Shown here piece after piece: positions 46,383 to 57,904 of a stretch of DNA of 64,000 nt (within the stretch, counting starts at the first letter, position 1; each line of letters starts with the position of its first letter). The notes below the pieces were generated by a model. That model made no database searches. It was not told where the DNA came from and saw nothing but the letters and a program-made list of their open reading frames with translations. A program made the position numbers and the translations under genes. The stretch is from Hypholoma sublateritium FD-334 SS-4 (Eukaryota > Basidiomycota > Agaricomycetes > Agaricales > Strophariaceae): assembly GCA_000827495.1 (NCBI GenBank), contig KN817538.1, positions 124,001 to 188,000 of the forward strand, in the 5' to 3' direction.

Positions 46383-47645
46383 CGTGGAGATCATCGACGG
46401 TTCAGAGACGACACTGGTTGTGGTTGGGATGCTGGGAGGCGTGCGCTCTTCTGTTCCCGAGCGCCCTTGACTCGCGAGGTCTCTCCATGGCCTACGACCT
46501 ATCTGTGTACCTAAACGTGACACTGGGACGCACAGGACGAATTCGCCATCGAAAATGGGTCTAGTGGGAGGACGTGCGACGCGCTGGGGACGCGTTCACG
46601 CGGAAGCACCCTGCGAAATGAAACAGTGCGTTGCTGCGACACGACACTCCGACCTACATACTTATCGCTCGTAATTGACTTTTTCGCAGGACATTGCGCT
46701 TTGAATCCCGGCCAGTCGTGGCGAGGACCAGATCTACACCCTTCTGCCGTCTTCGAGGTCGCGTGCCTGCTTCCCTTGGGCCATTAGACCACGATGTACC
46801 AGGCGAGCGGCGGCGCGGCGTTGAGATGCGCTGCATAGACCCGGACGAGAAGACGCGCTGCATGATCGATAGCCTTCTCCGTACGTGTTCAACCAAAAAA
46901 TACTGTGCACAAACTAGCGCATGCCCTTCGTAGCGGTGCCCATGCCCCCCGAACAGCCAAACCAGAACACGCGCATTTCTTCCAATGGTGTGTGTTTCGA
47001 CGCCGTACGCCGTTGAGCTGTCGATGGGATGACCGGGTGCCGAAGTTCTGAGGGAATACTACTCGCTCTCGCGCGAATTCGCCGCGATGGACAGGAGCAG
47101 AAGCGTATGCAGCGCCGCTCGGGTCGGGGGTTGGCGCGGCGTCTGTCCAAGGTCGACGCGCGTGCATTGCGGTGAGTATGTCCGTCTTTGCAGTAGTATT
47201 CACCGCGATGTCGAAGCGGCTGAGCGCAGGTGGGCATGGGGAGTGGGGCGAGTGTTCGAGGCGATGGGCGCATCGGTGCGTCCTATGCACCGTCGGTCGG
47301 CAGATGTTCGGGAGCATTGTCGCGGAAGCGCACATATGCGAGTGTCGTTGATAATTCAATGAGTTTTGTGTGTTATCAGGGGCCTTCGTGCGGTACCATT
47401 TACAACAGGCGGACGCTGTCATTTATGGATTCCACGAGTGACGACCGGCGCGCAGCGCGCCAGGCGGATCTACCCTCGTCGCGGGTGGCGATTTAATCGT
47501 CGATGTCCTGCTGTCTTTCAGCAGGAGAGGTTTGAAGTCAAACTGCCCGCCCCTGTGCCGTGCGTCTGTAGGAGGCTGAAAACCTTGCTTTGAAGCTTGA
47601 GCTAGGTGTCGTTACCGGCGGGCTTGTTGCAGATTTTAGGTTGGC

Positions 47646-47781
47646 TAGTTGTGTTTGCCTCGTCGGGGACTCGACACGGGATGTTCAGCAACGTGGTCAG
47701 GGTCGATGGTCGATGAGTCATGGCGCAACCAGCAATTTGCTGCTGGGGGCCAGTAAATCTGTCATTTAGCAGTTACCCTCG
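47646..47781. repeat. Direct repeat, copy A
   Basis: Starts TAGTTGTGTTTGCCTCGTCGG and matches copy B at 48257. The two share a 31-bp identical core (47690-47720 and 48314-48344) and the block GCGCAACCAGCAATTTGCTGC. Upstream sequence also shows weak similarity, so a ~600-bp segment was probably duplicated. Confidence 0.75.
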
Positions 47782-48256
47782 ACGAGAGGCGGCCAGCGGC
47801 ATTTTACGAGGAGCTGGGGACGAAGGTTCGAGGCGGTGCGCCTCTTACTTGAGACGAGCGGACCTAGATCGAAGATATCAGCCTTGCGCTGACTGCTTTC
47901 CGGGAGCGGAGAGCCGGTGGCCTACGCGCGGAGAGGCGGCCGGCCTTGTGTCGAAGTTCGAGGCGGGGTCTGAGTTGTTTTAAATTTGCGCGGAGGTAGG
48001 GATCATCGATTCCCGCGTTTACAGGATGGGTTGTTGTGTCACTAGACATAAATGCAAGGTGGAGATTGGTAACTTGGGATCTATCCAGTCGGGAATGTCA
48101 AAGTCACCTCGTCTTTCAGGACGAGAAGGTGTCAGTCGGGCTGCTGTGTTCACCGGTCGGAGAGCCCTTAGTGGGCCTTGGCCTTGGTCTGCGGAAGGAG
48201 GAGAATCTTGCTCTGACGCTTGCGGTGTAGCTTGTGTATTAGCTTGCGCGGCATGT

Positions 48257-48413
48257 TAGTTGTGTTTGCCTCGTCGGTGGTTGCTTGTCGGTGACTCGAC
48301 ACAGGATGTTCACAACGTGGTCAGGGTCGATGGTCGATGAGTCACAAATGCGCAACCAGCAATTTGCTGCAGGAGGTCAACAATTGTGCCCTTTAGTGGT
48401 TGCCTGGCTCGAA
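48257..48413. repeat. Direct repeat, copy B
   Basis: See copy A. Copy B has about 15 extra bases after TCGTCGG and ends near 48413, just upstream of the transporter gene. Confidence 0.75.
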
Positions 48414-48533
48414 GAGTAGAATATGAGGGTAGTGGGAGGACCAAGAAGGCCTGATAGCGGCGGCTTAGGAGGGATGACGTAACGTGACTGGATTGTATCG
48501 GTAGTGGAGGGCTGAAGCTGTTTGCTCCCGACC

Positions 48534-51500
48534 ATGGCCTCCTTCGCCGCCTATGCGTCGCAATACATCAACCGCCCCGGCTCCGACACCGTCTCGTCGT
48601 CGCAGCCCATGTTCTTCTCCTTCACCACCGACGACGGCTCGCGGCACGCCGCGCACACGGACGTCGAGGACCTGGACGACCCCCACCTGCACGATGCGGA
48701 CGATCCGTATCTGAAACTCGACGAGTCGCCCCCGGGCTGGCTCGCACACCTCGCGAACTCGCCCCGCCGCTCCAGATCCCGCTCGCCGTCCAGCGGCTCG
48801 GACGCCCCGCCGCCCGAGCTGCTCGCCCAGCCCGCTAGACCACAAACCAAACCACCCCCGCCCCCACCCCGCGGCCGCCCGGCTTCCCCACCGCACTCGC
48901 CCGTGGGCCCAACGCCGCTCACGGAGTCGCTCCTCCCGCGCGCCGGCGCCGACGTGTTCTCGCTCCCCGACCCGCGGCACACGCCGCGCAAGCGGCGGAA
49001 GCACCACGATGCGCTCTGGACCGCCCTCTGGCTGGGCGCCGTCTCGGGCACCTTCGTCCTATGTGCCGTGCTCCTCGCGACGACCGCGCGCCCGGCGCAC
49101 TTCCCCGCGGCGTTCCTCCCGTACGCCGTGCTGCTGCGCACGGTGCCGGTGCTCACGCTGCTGACGCTGCTCAGCGCGGCGGCGGCGTACGCCCATGTGT
49201 GGCTGCTGCGCCTCTTCGCGGGGCCCGTGCTGCTCGCGACGTCTGTCCTTGTCCCTGCGACGCTGTTCGTCTCCGCCGTGTGGGCGTTCGTCGGCAGCTT
49301 CATGTGGGACGCGGGCACCGAGCCGACGTGGGGCGAGACCGTCGGGTAAGCACCCCCCTACGCACCCACCCAATTACCCACTAATCGGTAACGCCCCGCA
49401 GGCTGCGCCTCTTCGCCCTCGTCCCACTCACCCTCTGCCTCATCACCGCGCGCCGCCTGCTCCACCTCCCAGCACACATCCACCGCACCTCCTCCACGCT
49501 CGTCCTCGCGACGCACCTCCTCGCCGCGCACCCGCCGCTCGCCGCGCTCTCGCCCGCGCTGCTCCTTGCGCTGCTCCTCGCGAGCCTCCCGTTCCTCACC
49601 GCCGCGCTGCGGCTGCTGCTCATCGGGTACGCCTCCGGCGGCGCGACGGCGGGGTGGGAGTGGCACGTGCGCGCGTACGCACATTGGGGCGTCGCGGGTG
49701 TGCTGGGCGTGTGGTTGTGGAGCTGGGCGGTCGCGCGCGGGGCGCTGAGGATGGCGGCTGCTAGCGTCGTGGGGGCGTGGTACTACTCCGAGTGCGTGCC
49801 CTCTTGCTTGTCTTTGTCAAGTAACTAACTAACGAACGCATAACAGCCCAAGCCTCCCCCCGCCGCCCCCAATGTCCACACACACCCTCCACGCCGCCCT
49901 CACGCGCACCGCCGGCCCCTCCCTCGGCACCCTCTGCCTCTCCGCGCTCCTGCTCACCGCCCTCCGGCTCCTCGCGCTCCTCCTCCTCCTCCTCACGCAC
50001 CTGCCCCCCGCCCTCACCGCGCTCGCGCTCCCACTCAGCACGTACGGCGCGCCCGCCCTGGGGGCCGCCCTCGCGGGGGCGGTCGCGCGCTGGGTCGCGC
50101 CGGGGGTGGGCGCCGCGGGGCGCTATGTGGAGCGGTGGAAGGGGCGGGTTAGTAGGTATGTGTTGGTGTATTGTGGGGTGACGGGGGTGGGGTTTTGGGA
50201 GGGCGCGGGAAGGGCGGGGGCGCTGGTTAGTGGGCGGGAGGTGCCGGTGCCGGTTCTCGAAGTGCCCGCCCAGGCTGGAGGAAGGAGGACGAGGGCGAGG
50301 GCGAGGGCGAGGGCGCCGCCGGATTTCGGCGCGGAACGTAAGCCCTTCATATCCCCCATTCTCGGGCTTACTGACCTTTTTTTTTTTTGGATTGTAGCAT
50401 CCCTCGCCCTGCTGACCATAGCCCCGCTGACGCTCACCCTCCCGGCCGCGCTGCTCACGTACCTGTTCGTCGCGCACACGCTGCGCGCGCCGGCGGAGGC
50501 GCTGGGCGCGGCGCTCCTTGCGGCGGGGACGACGGGGATGGTGGGGGTGTTTTGTGTGGGGTTGGTTCGGGATTGGTGAGTTTAGGAATTTTTTTATTTG
50601 GGTCGAGTTTTGGGTGTTGGGTGTTGGGTGTTGGTTCTCTGTGTGTGTTTTGCGTTTGTGTTTGCGTTGAGACGGTTTCTTGGGTTGGATTTTGCACTGG
50701 TTGCGCTTGACGCTTGTGGCTTGACACCTGACGCTACGCGCGCTTGTGGGCGGGCAGGTGGGCAAGACGCGGATGGGTTTAACGGTTGTGTCGTTGGTTT
50801 CTTTTCTTTTTCCATTCATTTTATCGTTGAGTTTCGCTGTCCGTTCCTGCGCGTTTTACGCTCTGCGCGCCAGCGGATGGGCTTTCTTTCGTTTAGGGGT
50901 TTCTTTCGTTCTGTCTTTTTTGCTAAATCGTTTATGTGTTTTTCTGCCTGCTTCCTTCACGATTTACGCTCTCCGCGCCAGCGGCTAGGCTTTCTTTTCG
51001 TTTGTTTCGCCGACTCATTCCATGCTACGTCCATGTTCATGTTATTTTTGATGCTGCTGCCTGTTTCCTCTACGCTTGACGCCCACGTGCCCAGCTGGTT
51101 GGCGGGTGCACCGTCTGGAATCGTGTCGCGCCTTGTTTATTTCCCCACTTTGATCTGCACGCGCTGCCCAACACACACGCTGACCGCCCCTTCCCTCCAC
51201 AGCGCAGACACCCTCTACCTCTGCTACTGCATCGACAAAGCGCACGCCCGCACCCCGCGCGCGGAGGTGCGCGCCGCGTTCGAGGCGCCCGACTCCTCCT
51301 CCTCCTCCTCCTCCTCGCCCGGTGGCGCGGGGTTCGGCATCGGCGCGGGCCTGCCGGCGTCGGTGGTGCTGCCCATGCACCGCCAGCACGTTGCGGGCGC
51401 TGTGCCCACGCCGATGAGGGCGACCGCGGGCGGGCGCCCGGAGACGATCGTGCCGCGCTCGCCGCTTGGCGCGGGGGTCGGTGCGGGTGGTGGGATGGGG

Positions 51501-52445
51501 TTGGGGGGCCGTCGGCGCGAGACGCTGTTTGATGCGGGTGGGAGCGCGGGGTCGAGCGGGAGCGGAGACGAAGGCCCAGGGCGTGGGTACCGCGCGCCGC
51601 CGCCGCTGCCGCGCCGTCCACGGCGCGCGAGGGACGATGATTCCGGTGACGAAGACGAGGACGAGGACGACGACGCGCGTGTGCGTGCGCGCGGGCCGGT
51701 GAGGCATGCGGAATATGATCGCGGACATGCGCGCGGGTATATGGGTGGAGAGGAAGAGGAGGAAGAAGACGCGCTGGACCCGTTCAATAGGAGTGCGCTC
51801 GCGGAGGCGCACGCCGCGCCGGATTTTGCGTTCGCGACTGTCGTCCCGCCGCGCGCTTCCAGTGGCAGCGCTGGTGCGGGTACCAGTCCGCCGGGGCGCG
51901 CGGGGTTCGGGTTCGTGGGGCAGCGGCGGGGGGCGTCGGGCGCTGGCGCTGGTGTCGGTGTCGGTGGGGGTGTCGGTGTTGTTGGCGCCGGTGTCGGTGT
52001 TGGTGGCGTGGGTGTGGGAGGCGGAGGCGGAGGACAAGCCGCGCGCATGCTGAGCAGCACGCAGGAGCTGAACATGAAGAGCCAGTTCCTCATGAACATG
52101 CGCGCGTTCGGCGCGGAGAGCGAGGCGTCGGCGGCGGAGCTCGGCGCGTCTGCTGCGTCTGCTGCGTCGGGGGCGTACGGCGCGTCGGGGGTGTATGGTG
52201 CGTCGGGGGCGTATGGCGCAGGGGCGGAGGCGCATGCGGGCGTGGGCGTGGGCCAGGCGACGAGCGCGTCGGGGTACGAGGCGTACATGGCGGAGAGCGG
52301 CGTCGCGCCTGTGCCTGTGCCTGCGCCCGCGCCCGCGCTGCTGCCGGTGGCGCCGCCGGGGGCCGAGGAGGAGGAGGGGAAGGGGGGCGCGCGGAGCGAG
52401 GGCGAGGAGAGCATGCTTGGGCCGGGGAGTGGGTTCTTCAACTAG
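48534..52445 (+). CDS. Choline-transporter-like (CTL/Pns1) membrane protein with long acidic tail
   Basis: Five exons (48534-49345, 49402-49791, 49847-50337, 50398-50575, 51203-52445) join in frame into 1,037 aa. The first 160 residues are soluble and Ser/Pro-rich (MASFAAYASQYINRPGSDTV). Hydrophobic segments follow (ALWLGAVSGTFVLCAVLLAT, YAVLLRTVPVLTLLTLLSAA, LLATSVLVPATLFVSAVWAF and at least six more). The final exon begins ADTLYLCYCIDKAHARTPRA, the short motif that ends CTL/Pns1 proteins after the last membrane helix. Such proteins sit in the plasma membrane; choline transport is shown for animal CTL1, while the role of fungal Pns1 is unclear. About 400 low-complexity residues extend beyond that, with Asp/Glu runs and repeated YGASG. 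Intron 4 is 627 nt, ten times the usual length here. Confidence 0.8.
50855..51005. repeat. Repeated block inside the 627-nt transporter intron
   Basis: TTTACGCTCT(G/C)CGCGCCAGCGG followed by a T-rich stretch with GGCTTTCTTT occurs at 50855 and again at 50963, a period of 108 bp. The second copy is partial. It lies wholly in the intron. Confidence 0.65.
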
Positions 52446-53335
52446 CGCGGCGGCAAATCTCTGGGCGCGGTCGTCGATCGTCGTCTGCTCGAATCTATCT
52501 CATCGCTTTCTACACGGCACCACCGCCTCTGCCGCCTGGACGACGCGCCGCCCAGATCCCTAAATCTTTTCTTTCCAACCAACCACCCGACAACAGCAAT
52601 CTCAGTGGACGACGAGCCGCCCGGATCCTTAAATGTTAAATCTTCTCTTCCCAACAAACCAGCCAATCTCTGCGATCTCAGCCATCTGTCTCGTCCATGC
52701 CACACTGTACCATACACCCCCGCCCGGCGGCATGGCGAGCTCTCAATGCCCGGGCCTTCTTTCTTTTAATTCGTTTCTCTGGTGTTATCGCTTTGCTTCT
52801 TTCCGTCCTCTGTGTCGTTTCTCTTCCCATTTTCCGTGTCGTTTCTTGCTGCCTGCTGCCCACTGCCTACTTCCCCCATCTCCATGACATTAACGCTGCA
52901 TCCAAGCTACGTTCATAGTATATTCTGCACCAGACACGGACATCGACTACATACATACATATTCCGCACATGGGCTGACTATTCCCTGCCCCGCCCTCGG
53001 CTACGTATTTCCTGCGCGCGGCCGTGTGCACGCGCTGTCCCAGTCTATCCACCACCCCATGAACTACCTCATACAGCCCTGCGGTACGCACGGCGGTTGC
53101 TGCGCATTCGCCGCCTCGTTGTGGGCGAGAGCTGTATTCATCGGAGAATCCACTGCGGGTGTTGGATATCTGGCGGGGTGTGGCCAAATATCTGTACGCG
53201 TTATTTAATGAGTACATATGTACATACTTCATACATAGACGAATTGAATGGATTGGATTGGGTGGCGCCTTAAGCCGTTTCTGGATGTGCGCTGTGCGGC
53301 GGGAGATACCCTACTTCAACTTGTCGGAGAGCCAG
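52446..53335. other. 3' flank of the transporter gene, no gene seen
   Basis: Pyrimidine-rich at first, probably including the transporter 3' UTR. Open frames over 52633-53273 overlap on both strands and carry no motif. Confidence 0.4.
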
Positions 53336-54231
53336 CGGATGCGTGCGCTGGACAAGTAAAATGCGTTATTCGAGTCTAAGTGTTACAGATTCGCCGCAGC
53401 GCACGTTGGCTGCACCGCGCTTTGTGTTTTTTAATACCGGCGCTGCACTGCTCCCGCCGCACGCCACCTATGTAAGTAATAGTCATGCGTTTCTATAAAG
53501 ACGCAAAGGAAAGATCGTCGGGAACACCCTGATTCGGGAGCTTATCGCGTAGCATCGACGAAGCATCGATGGATTGCAGTCTGCCTTAGGGGGAAGAACT
53601 GCAAGAAATGTGGTTCGCTGAGTGGGTGAACTGTAGCATTGATGCTCTGGACAAATGAAAATGCGTTATTCGAGTCTCAGAGTTAGAGCTTCGCCGCAGC
53701 GCACGTTGTTTGCACTGTGATTTGCGTTTTTTGAGCGACGCTGCACGCCACCTACTTATGGAGTGTGTTTCTATAAAGACGCCCGGGAAAGACAGTCGGG
53801 AGACCCTGATTCGGGAGCTGATCGCGTAGCATCGACGAAGCATCGATGGATTGCAGGCTACTTGGGGGGGGAAGAGCTGAAAGAAATGTGGTTCCCCAGC
53901 AGGTGCACTGCAGCAGGGCTGCGCCTCTGTGCGCGCAGATGCGTGCGCTGGATAAATGGAAATGCGTTATTCGAGTCGTTGGTTGCACTGTGATTTGCGT
54001 CTTTTGAGCGACGCTGCACCCGCCGCACGCCACCTATATAATAGTGATAGGCCTCTTTCAAGACGACATAGCGGCGCCCGGGAATGATTGTCGGGAAAAC
54101 CCTGATTCGGGTGCTGATCGAGTAGCATCAAAAAAGCATCGATGGATTAGAGTCTAGCTGGGGAAGAACTGCAAGAAATGTGGTTCCCCGAGTGGGTGAA
54201 CTGCAGCAGTGCGCCTCTAGTACGCGCGCAT
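53336..54231. repeat. Tandem array, three copies of a ~300-bp unit
   Basis: The marker ATGCGTTATTCGAGTC stands at 53361, 53661 and 53962, giving periods of 300 and 301 bp. Each unit also holds GAC(G)C near CTATAAAGACGC, ACCCTGATTCGGGAGC, GCATCGATGGATT and GAACTGCAAGAAATGTGGTT in the same order. Units differ by scattered substitutions and small indels. In units 1 and 2 CATCGA and TCGATG form a 6-bp hairpin with a 7-base loop; in unit 3 the left arm is changed. The array breaks off near 54231. No protein frame is shared by all units. Confidence 0.9.
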
Positions 54232-55967
54232 CGGGGGCGCCGGGCACTGGTTCGTCAGGCGTTCGCTATTGAACATCTCCCGGTTGCTCATATGATACAC
54301 GCCGCGAGCTTAACTGGCCGAAGATTGGATGGCCGTTAGTGCTGTCGTGCTAACATTAGCTACTTTTACAGACGGCTGGCAATGGGCGTCCGATAACGCT
54401 CGATGCGTGCTGTCGATGTTAATTACAGTGGCCTACCGGTAGCCGGCTATAGTTTAAATTTACACGTCGATCGGCGTGCACTCGCGCCTGGGGCGGTCTG
54501 CGAGCGCAACGTTTTTTGCAGCGTTCCCGAGCTGCGCACGGCGCCGCGCCTCGTAGACTTCGCCAGCGGGCTTCCAGAAGACGCGCTCAATACTGCGAAC
54601 GCGCGTGGGCCGGGCGTTGCCGGGTCGACTCGCGCGCGTGCCGCCGCCGCACGCACGCGTGTCTGCGCATGGGGGCCGGGCATCGCGCCTGCAGGCCCCG
54701 AGATCGTACCCGGAGTCGACGGCTATGGCTATGCGTGCTCCCCACCTTCCACCGTGGAACGCCGTGGCCCCACGGCCGCTGCGCTGCGCTGCCGCCCGGC
54801 TGGCGGCGTGTTCGAGATAGAACGTCGAAGCCCGCGCCGCGTTGTGCAATTGGGGCGCGTAGGGGCATCCACTCTCGCCACCGGTGCTTCTCGACGCTCG
54901 GCATGCGGGCGTGCGGGCGTGCGCGTGTGCGTGGGCCGCCCGAAGTCGGGAACGGGGTGGGGTGGGACGCGTACTAAACCGAGCGACGGCGATCGTGCAG
55001 CTGGTTCACCTGCGACGTCCGTGCGGTGCTGAAGCACCGATGGCTGCCCTGGCGCGAACGCCATCGGCCAGGCAGCGGGGGATAAAGGCAATTAGGCGTC
55101 GCGCCATGAGGTTGGGCCCAGGAACTGAACCGGGTGAACGTACAGGCGCGCTGGCTCTCTCGGCGCGCACCCTGGCGCAGCGTCGGCGCTTCAGCGTCGG
55201 AGGGACGTAACAGAGCGTATCAGGCACGGGGCCCGGTGGGGCACAACGCCTTCTTCCCAAAATAGGCAAATTTGTATGTGTCCCGCTCAGGTTAGCCCGC
55301 GTCGCGCTAAGTCCGGGTATTCTTGGAACTCAGGCACTATGAAATAATTTGGAAATAATATGTTGAACATGGAGATTAAATGGACGCCCTACGTATGAAC
55401 GGCTACCCACTTATTATTGCCCAGCGCGAGCTATGGGATAAGGGGTGCGATCGCGTCGGGAGTGGCTCATGTGTGCTTGACTCTTCATACGGACATGCCA
55501 GCGAGCGTGTCCGCAAACCGTCAGACGCGGCGAGGTGTGGCATTTAATGAATACATAGGGCGGGAAAGGGTCGGCTAAGGGGGCGGGATCCCGCTTCATG
55601 TATGTACTGTCGCTTGAAGGGTCACGCAACCCTGATGCGCGCCTTTGCGATTGAGCCTGGTTCGCTTTCTGGGCGCCAAGCTCCCCAGCAGTCCCCGCGA
55701 AAGGATCGGCAAATGCAATTCATATAACGCTCTAGACAGGATATGCTGGATGTAACTCGGAGGCGAGCCACTGGAATTTAACGACGCTGGCTTTATAACC
55801 TAGTCCTCAACGGGAAATTAAATACTAAATATGGCGGGATGATGTCGTCCTTCCTCACACGTTTTGAACGGAACGCGCCACCTGGACGTGCGCCGCTCGC
55901 TGAGCTTCGCTGAGCTTCGCTGAGGTAGACATTTGAATTTGGGCAATCACGCCAATCCATCTACATC
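54232..55967. other. GC-rich then mixed DNA without a supported gene
   Basis: Long open frames at 54403-55032 (+) and on the other strand have Arg/Ala/Gly-rich, shadow-like translations. A small tandem repeat of TGAGCTTCGC stands at about 55897-55924. No RNA gene seen. Confidence 0.4.
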
Positions 55968-56397
55968 TACGGTCGGCGACCACTGCAAGCTTCATTTCAG
56001 ATTTAGACCCCCCATCATGACAATGCAGTAAGCAGATATCGTTCGGTAGCTATCTTTAGTCCCGTTCCCAGGACCTAGTGTCGGAGGGTCTGACGCCCCA
56101 ATACGGGACATTTCACCTCGTTTGTGGTGTAGCATCGGAATATAGACTATTATGTCCTCCATGAAGAAAATTTGAGTGAAAAAAGCATAAGAAAACGAGG
56201 GATACCTACTTGGGTATCATGATCCGTTCTCGGGCGACCCTTAGCATGGTCAGGGACATCATCGACTACCTCGGCTCCCGTTCCCACTGCCAGGGCGCGT
56301 TTCGGATGGCGCTTANGGTATCGTCGAGTAGATTAGAAAACCAGGTCTTATTAGTCGAGCTACGGATATAGAAAGTGAAATAGGCGCTCGTCGTCAG
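55968..56397. repeat. Left terminal inverted repeat (430 bp)
   Basis: Reverse complement of 57475-57904. Beyond 56397 the right arm has seven extra bases, after which weak similarity continues for about 20 bp before the arms diverge. Contains one ambiguous base (N at 56326; the right arm implies T). Confidence 0.9.
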
Positions 56398-57058
56398 ACG
56401 TGTACCATGACGAGATGATATTAACTGTGATGCAATCTGCTATCAGTGAAATATATTATTGAAAGCAGAATACTGTGCTTATTTCTCAACGACTCCAATT
56501 TCTCTACAAGGTTATGTAAATCAAGATGTACGTATGCTAAAAAATAGAGCAGGATTTTCTCGACTTGAAGCTGGCTGTCTGTGCGATTCTGTGTGTACTT
56601 GTGCCGTTCTATACTGGATCTACAGATGATATAATGCATAGTATTCGTACTATATCACACTTAAATACACGCGGTGCTCTCATACGGGACACCGCGGTAT
56701 TGCTCTCGGCACTTGGACTATTTAACGGTACGCAGATATAATCAATAGTAGTAATAAATCTTTTCCTGTGCATCAAATATAACGCGTCGCTCTGTGACTT
56801 AACAATGTTAGTGTCCAACCTAGTTGTATTGTCTCGAACTTTGCAAGCCCAGTTCTGAATACAGAAAATACTTCTCGTGAATAGTAGAATATCATCACCC
56901 AGACGAAATTGCTTCTCAGCTCGACAGGCAACTTAACTAGATTGGGTGATACATATTACTTATTCTTATCCGACATATTTTATTGTAATTACATTAAGCG
57001 AATCGTTGAAGGGATTGCTTAGATTAAGGCAAGCCAGGTACTTCATAACCAACTGCTG

Positions 57059-57388
57059 TTATTTCAAACTTTGCACGGCCATCTTAACTTCAAACGGGTA
57101 AATAAAAAAGTATGACATTGTATCAAGATATTCAATGTTCATTGCCCTTTTAGAGCACCGGGATAACAGAGCCTTGCAACCACACTGCGGCACTCCAAGT
57201 CTACGAGCACTGTGATCCTGCTCCACTAGGCATGTACTTGCTTGGCGGATTTTAAAAGCAAGTGCCTAATTTGTGCCAAAGACACACTTGTCCGAATATT
57301 TGCGATGAGCGCCTGCTTGTTTTTCTATATGATATATCTCAAGCCCCATGTGCAGCTCGACGACGTCGTGGACTTCAATTTCGTCGAT
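57059..57388 (-). pseudogene. Coding-like relic inside the element
   Basis: On the minus strand one frame runs about 110 codons from 57388 to a TAA at 57059-57061 with a single TAG (57266-57268). Its first part, EVHDVVELHMGLEIYHIEKQ, and last part, NIEYLDTMSYFFIYPFEV, look like protein. No start codon opens it and no family is recognised. It may be a captured or decayed gene fragment, or chance. Confidence 0.2.
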
Positions 57389-57474
57389 TTAACTTTATGA
57401 TATCATGAGTACCAGAAATCGAGCTACATAGTTGAAGATGTCCATGCTGTCGCGTCACGGCACACGTCTGTACA

Positions 57475-57904
57475 CTGACGACGAGCGCCTATTTCACTTT
57501 CTATATCCGTAGCTCGACTAATAAGACCTGGTTTTCTAATCTACTCGACGATACCATAAGCGCCATCCGAAACGCGCCCTGGCAGTGGGAACGGGAGCCG
57601 AGGTAGTCGATGATGTCCCTGACCATGCTAAGGGTCGCCCGAGAACGGATCATGATACCCAAGTAGGTATCCCTCGTTTTCTTATGCTTTTTTCACTCAA
57701 ATTTTCTTCATGGAGGACATAATAGTCTATATTCCGATGCTACACCACAAACGAGGTGAAATGTCCCGTATTGGGGCGTCAGACCCTCCGACACTAGGTC
57801 CTGGGAACGGGACTAAAGATAGCTACCGAACGATATTTGCTTACTGCATTGTCATGATGGGGGGTCTAAATCTGAAATGAAGCTTGCAGTGGTCGCCGAC
57901 CGTA
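57475..57904. repeat. Right terminal inverted repeat (430 bp)
   Basis: Reverse complement of 55968-56397; see that entry. Confidence 0.9.

Larger units (their letters stand above)
45577..48533. other. Degenerate region with repeats, no intact gene
   Basis: Open fragments with some coding character occur on the plus strand, such as HRDVEAAERRWAWGVGRVF (around 47220) and RWRLVTWDLSSRECQSHLVF (around 48060), but frames are broken and no domain can be named. Two sets of direct repeats lie here (listed separately). It looks like decayed, partly duplicated gene matter. Confidence 0.4.
55968..57904. mobile_element. 1,937-bp element with 430-bp terminal inverted repeats, probably a non-autonomous DNA transposon
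   Basis: The left end (TACGGTCGGCGACCACTGC from 55968) is matched by its reverse complement at the right end (57904). The two 430-bp arms agree base for base as far as I read, except A/G at one site and the N at 56326. The arms stay colinear with no indel, so insertion or arm homogenisation is recent. The 1,077-bp interior is AT-rich and has no recognisable transposase, so it would need one from elsewhere. The flanks allow two target-site readings: a TA dinucleotide shared with the arm ends, or a 4-bp CATC just outside both ends. The first would suit a Tc1/mariner-like element, though 430-bp arms are long for that group. Confidence 0.8.

Noticed and set aside
51224..52441. 405-aa minus-strand frame opposite the transporter tail
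   Set aside because: Pro/Ser-rich mirror of a low-complexity GC-rich exon on the plus strand; the plus-strand exon joins a real gene.
53336..54231. CRISPR-like array
   Set aside because: Units are ~300 bp, adjacent and homologous along their whole length, in a eukaryote. This is an ordinary tandem repeat, not short repeats with unique spacers.
54403..55032. 209-aa plus-strand frame
   Set aside because: Long frames are open on both strands here, translations are Arg/Ala/Gly-rich, and there is no motif or splice support.
56421..56818. Short minus-strand frames inside the inverted-repeat element taken as a transposase
   Set aside because: They are under 75 aa, have no catalytic motif and overlap each other in different frames.
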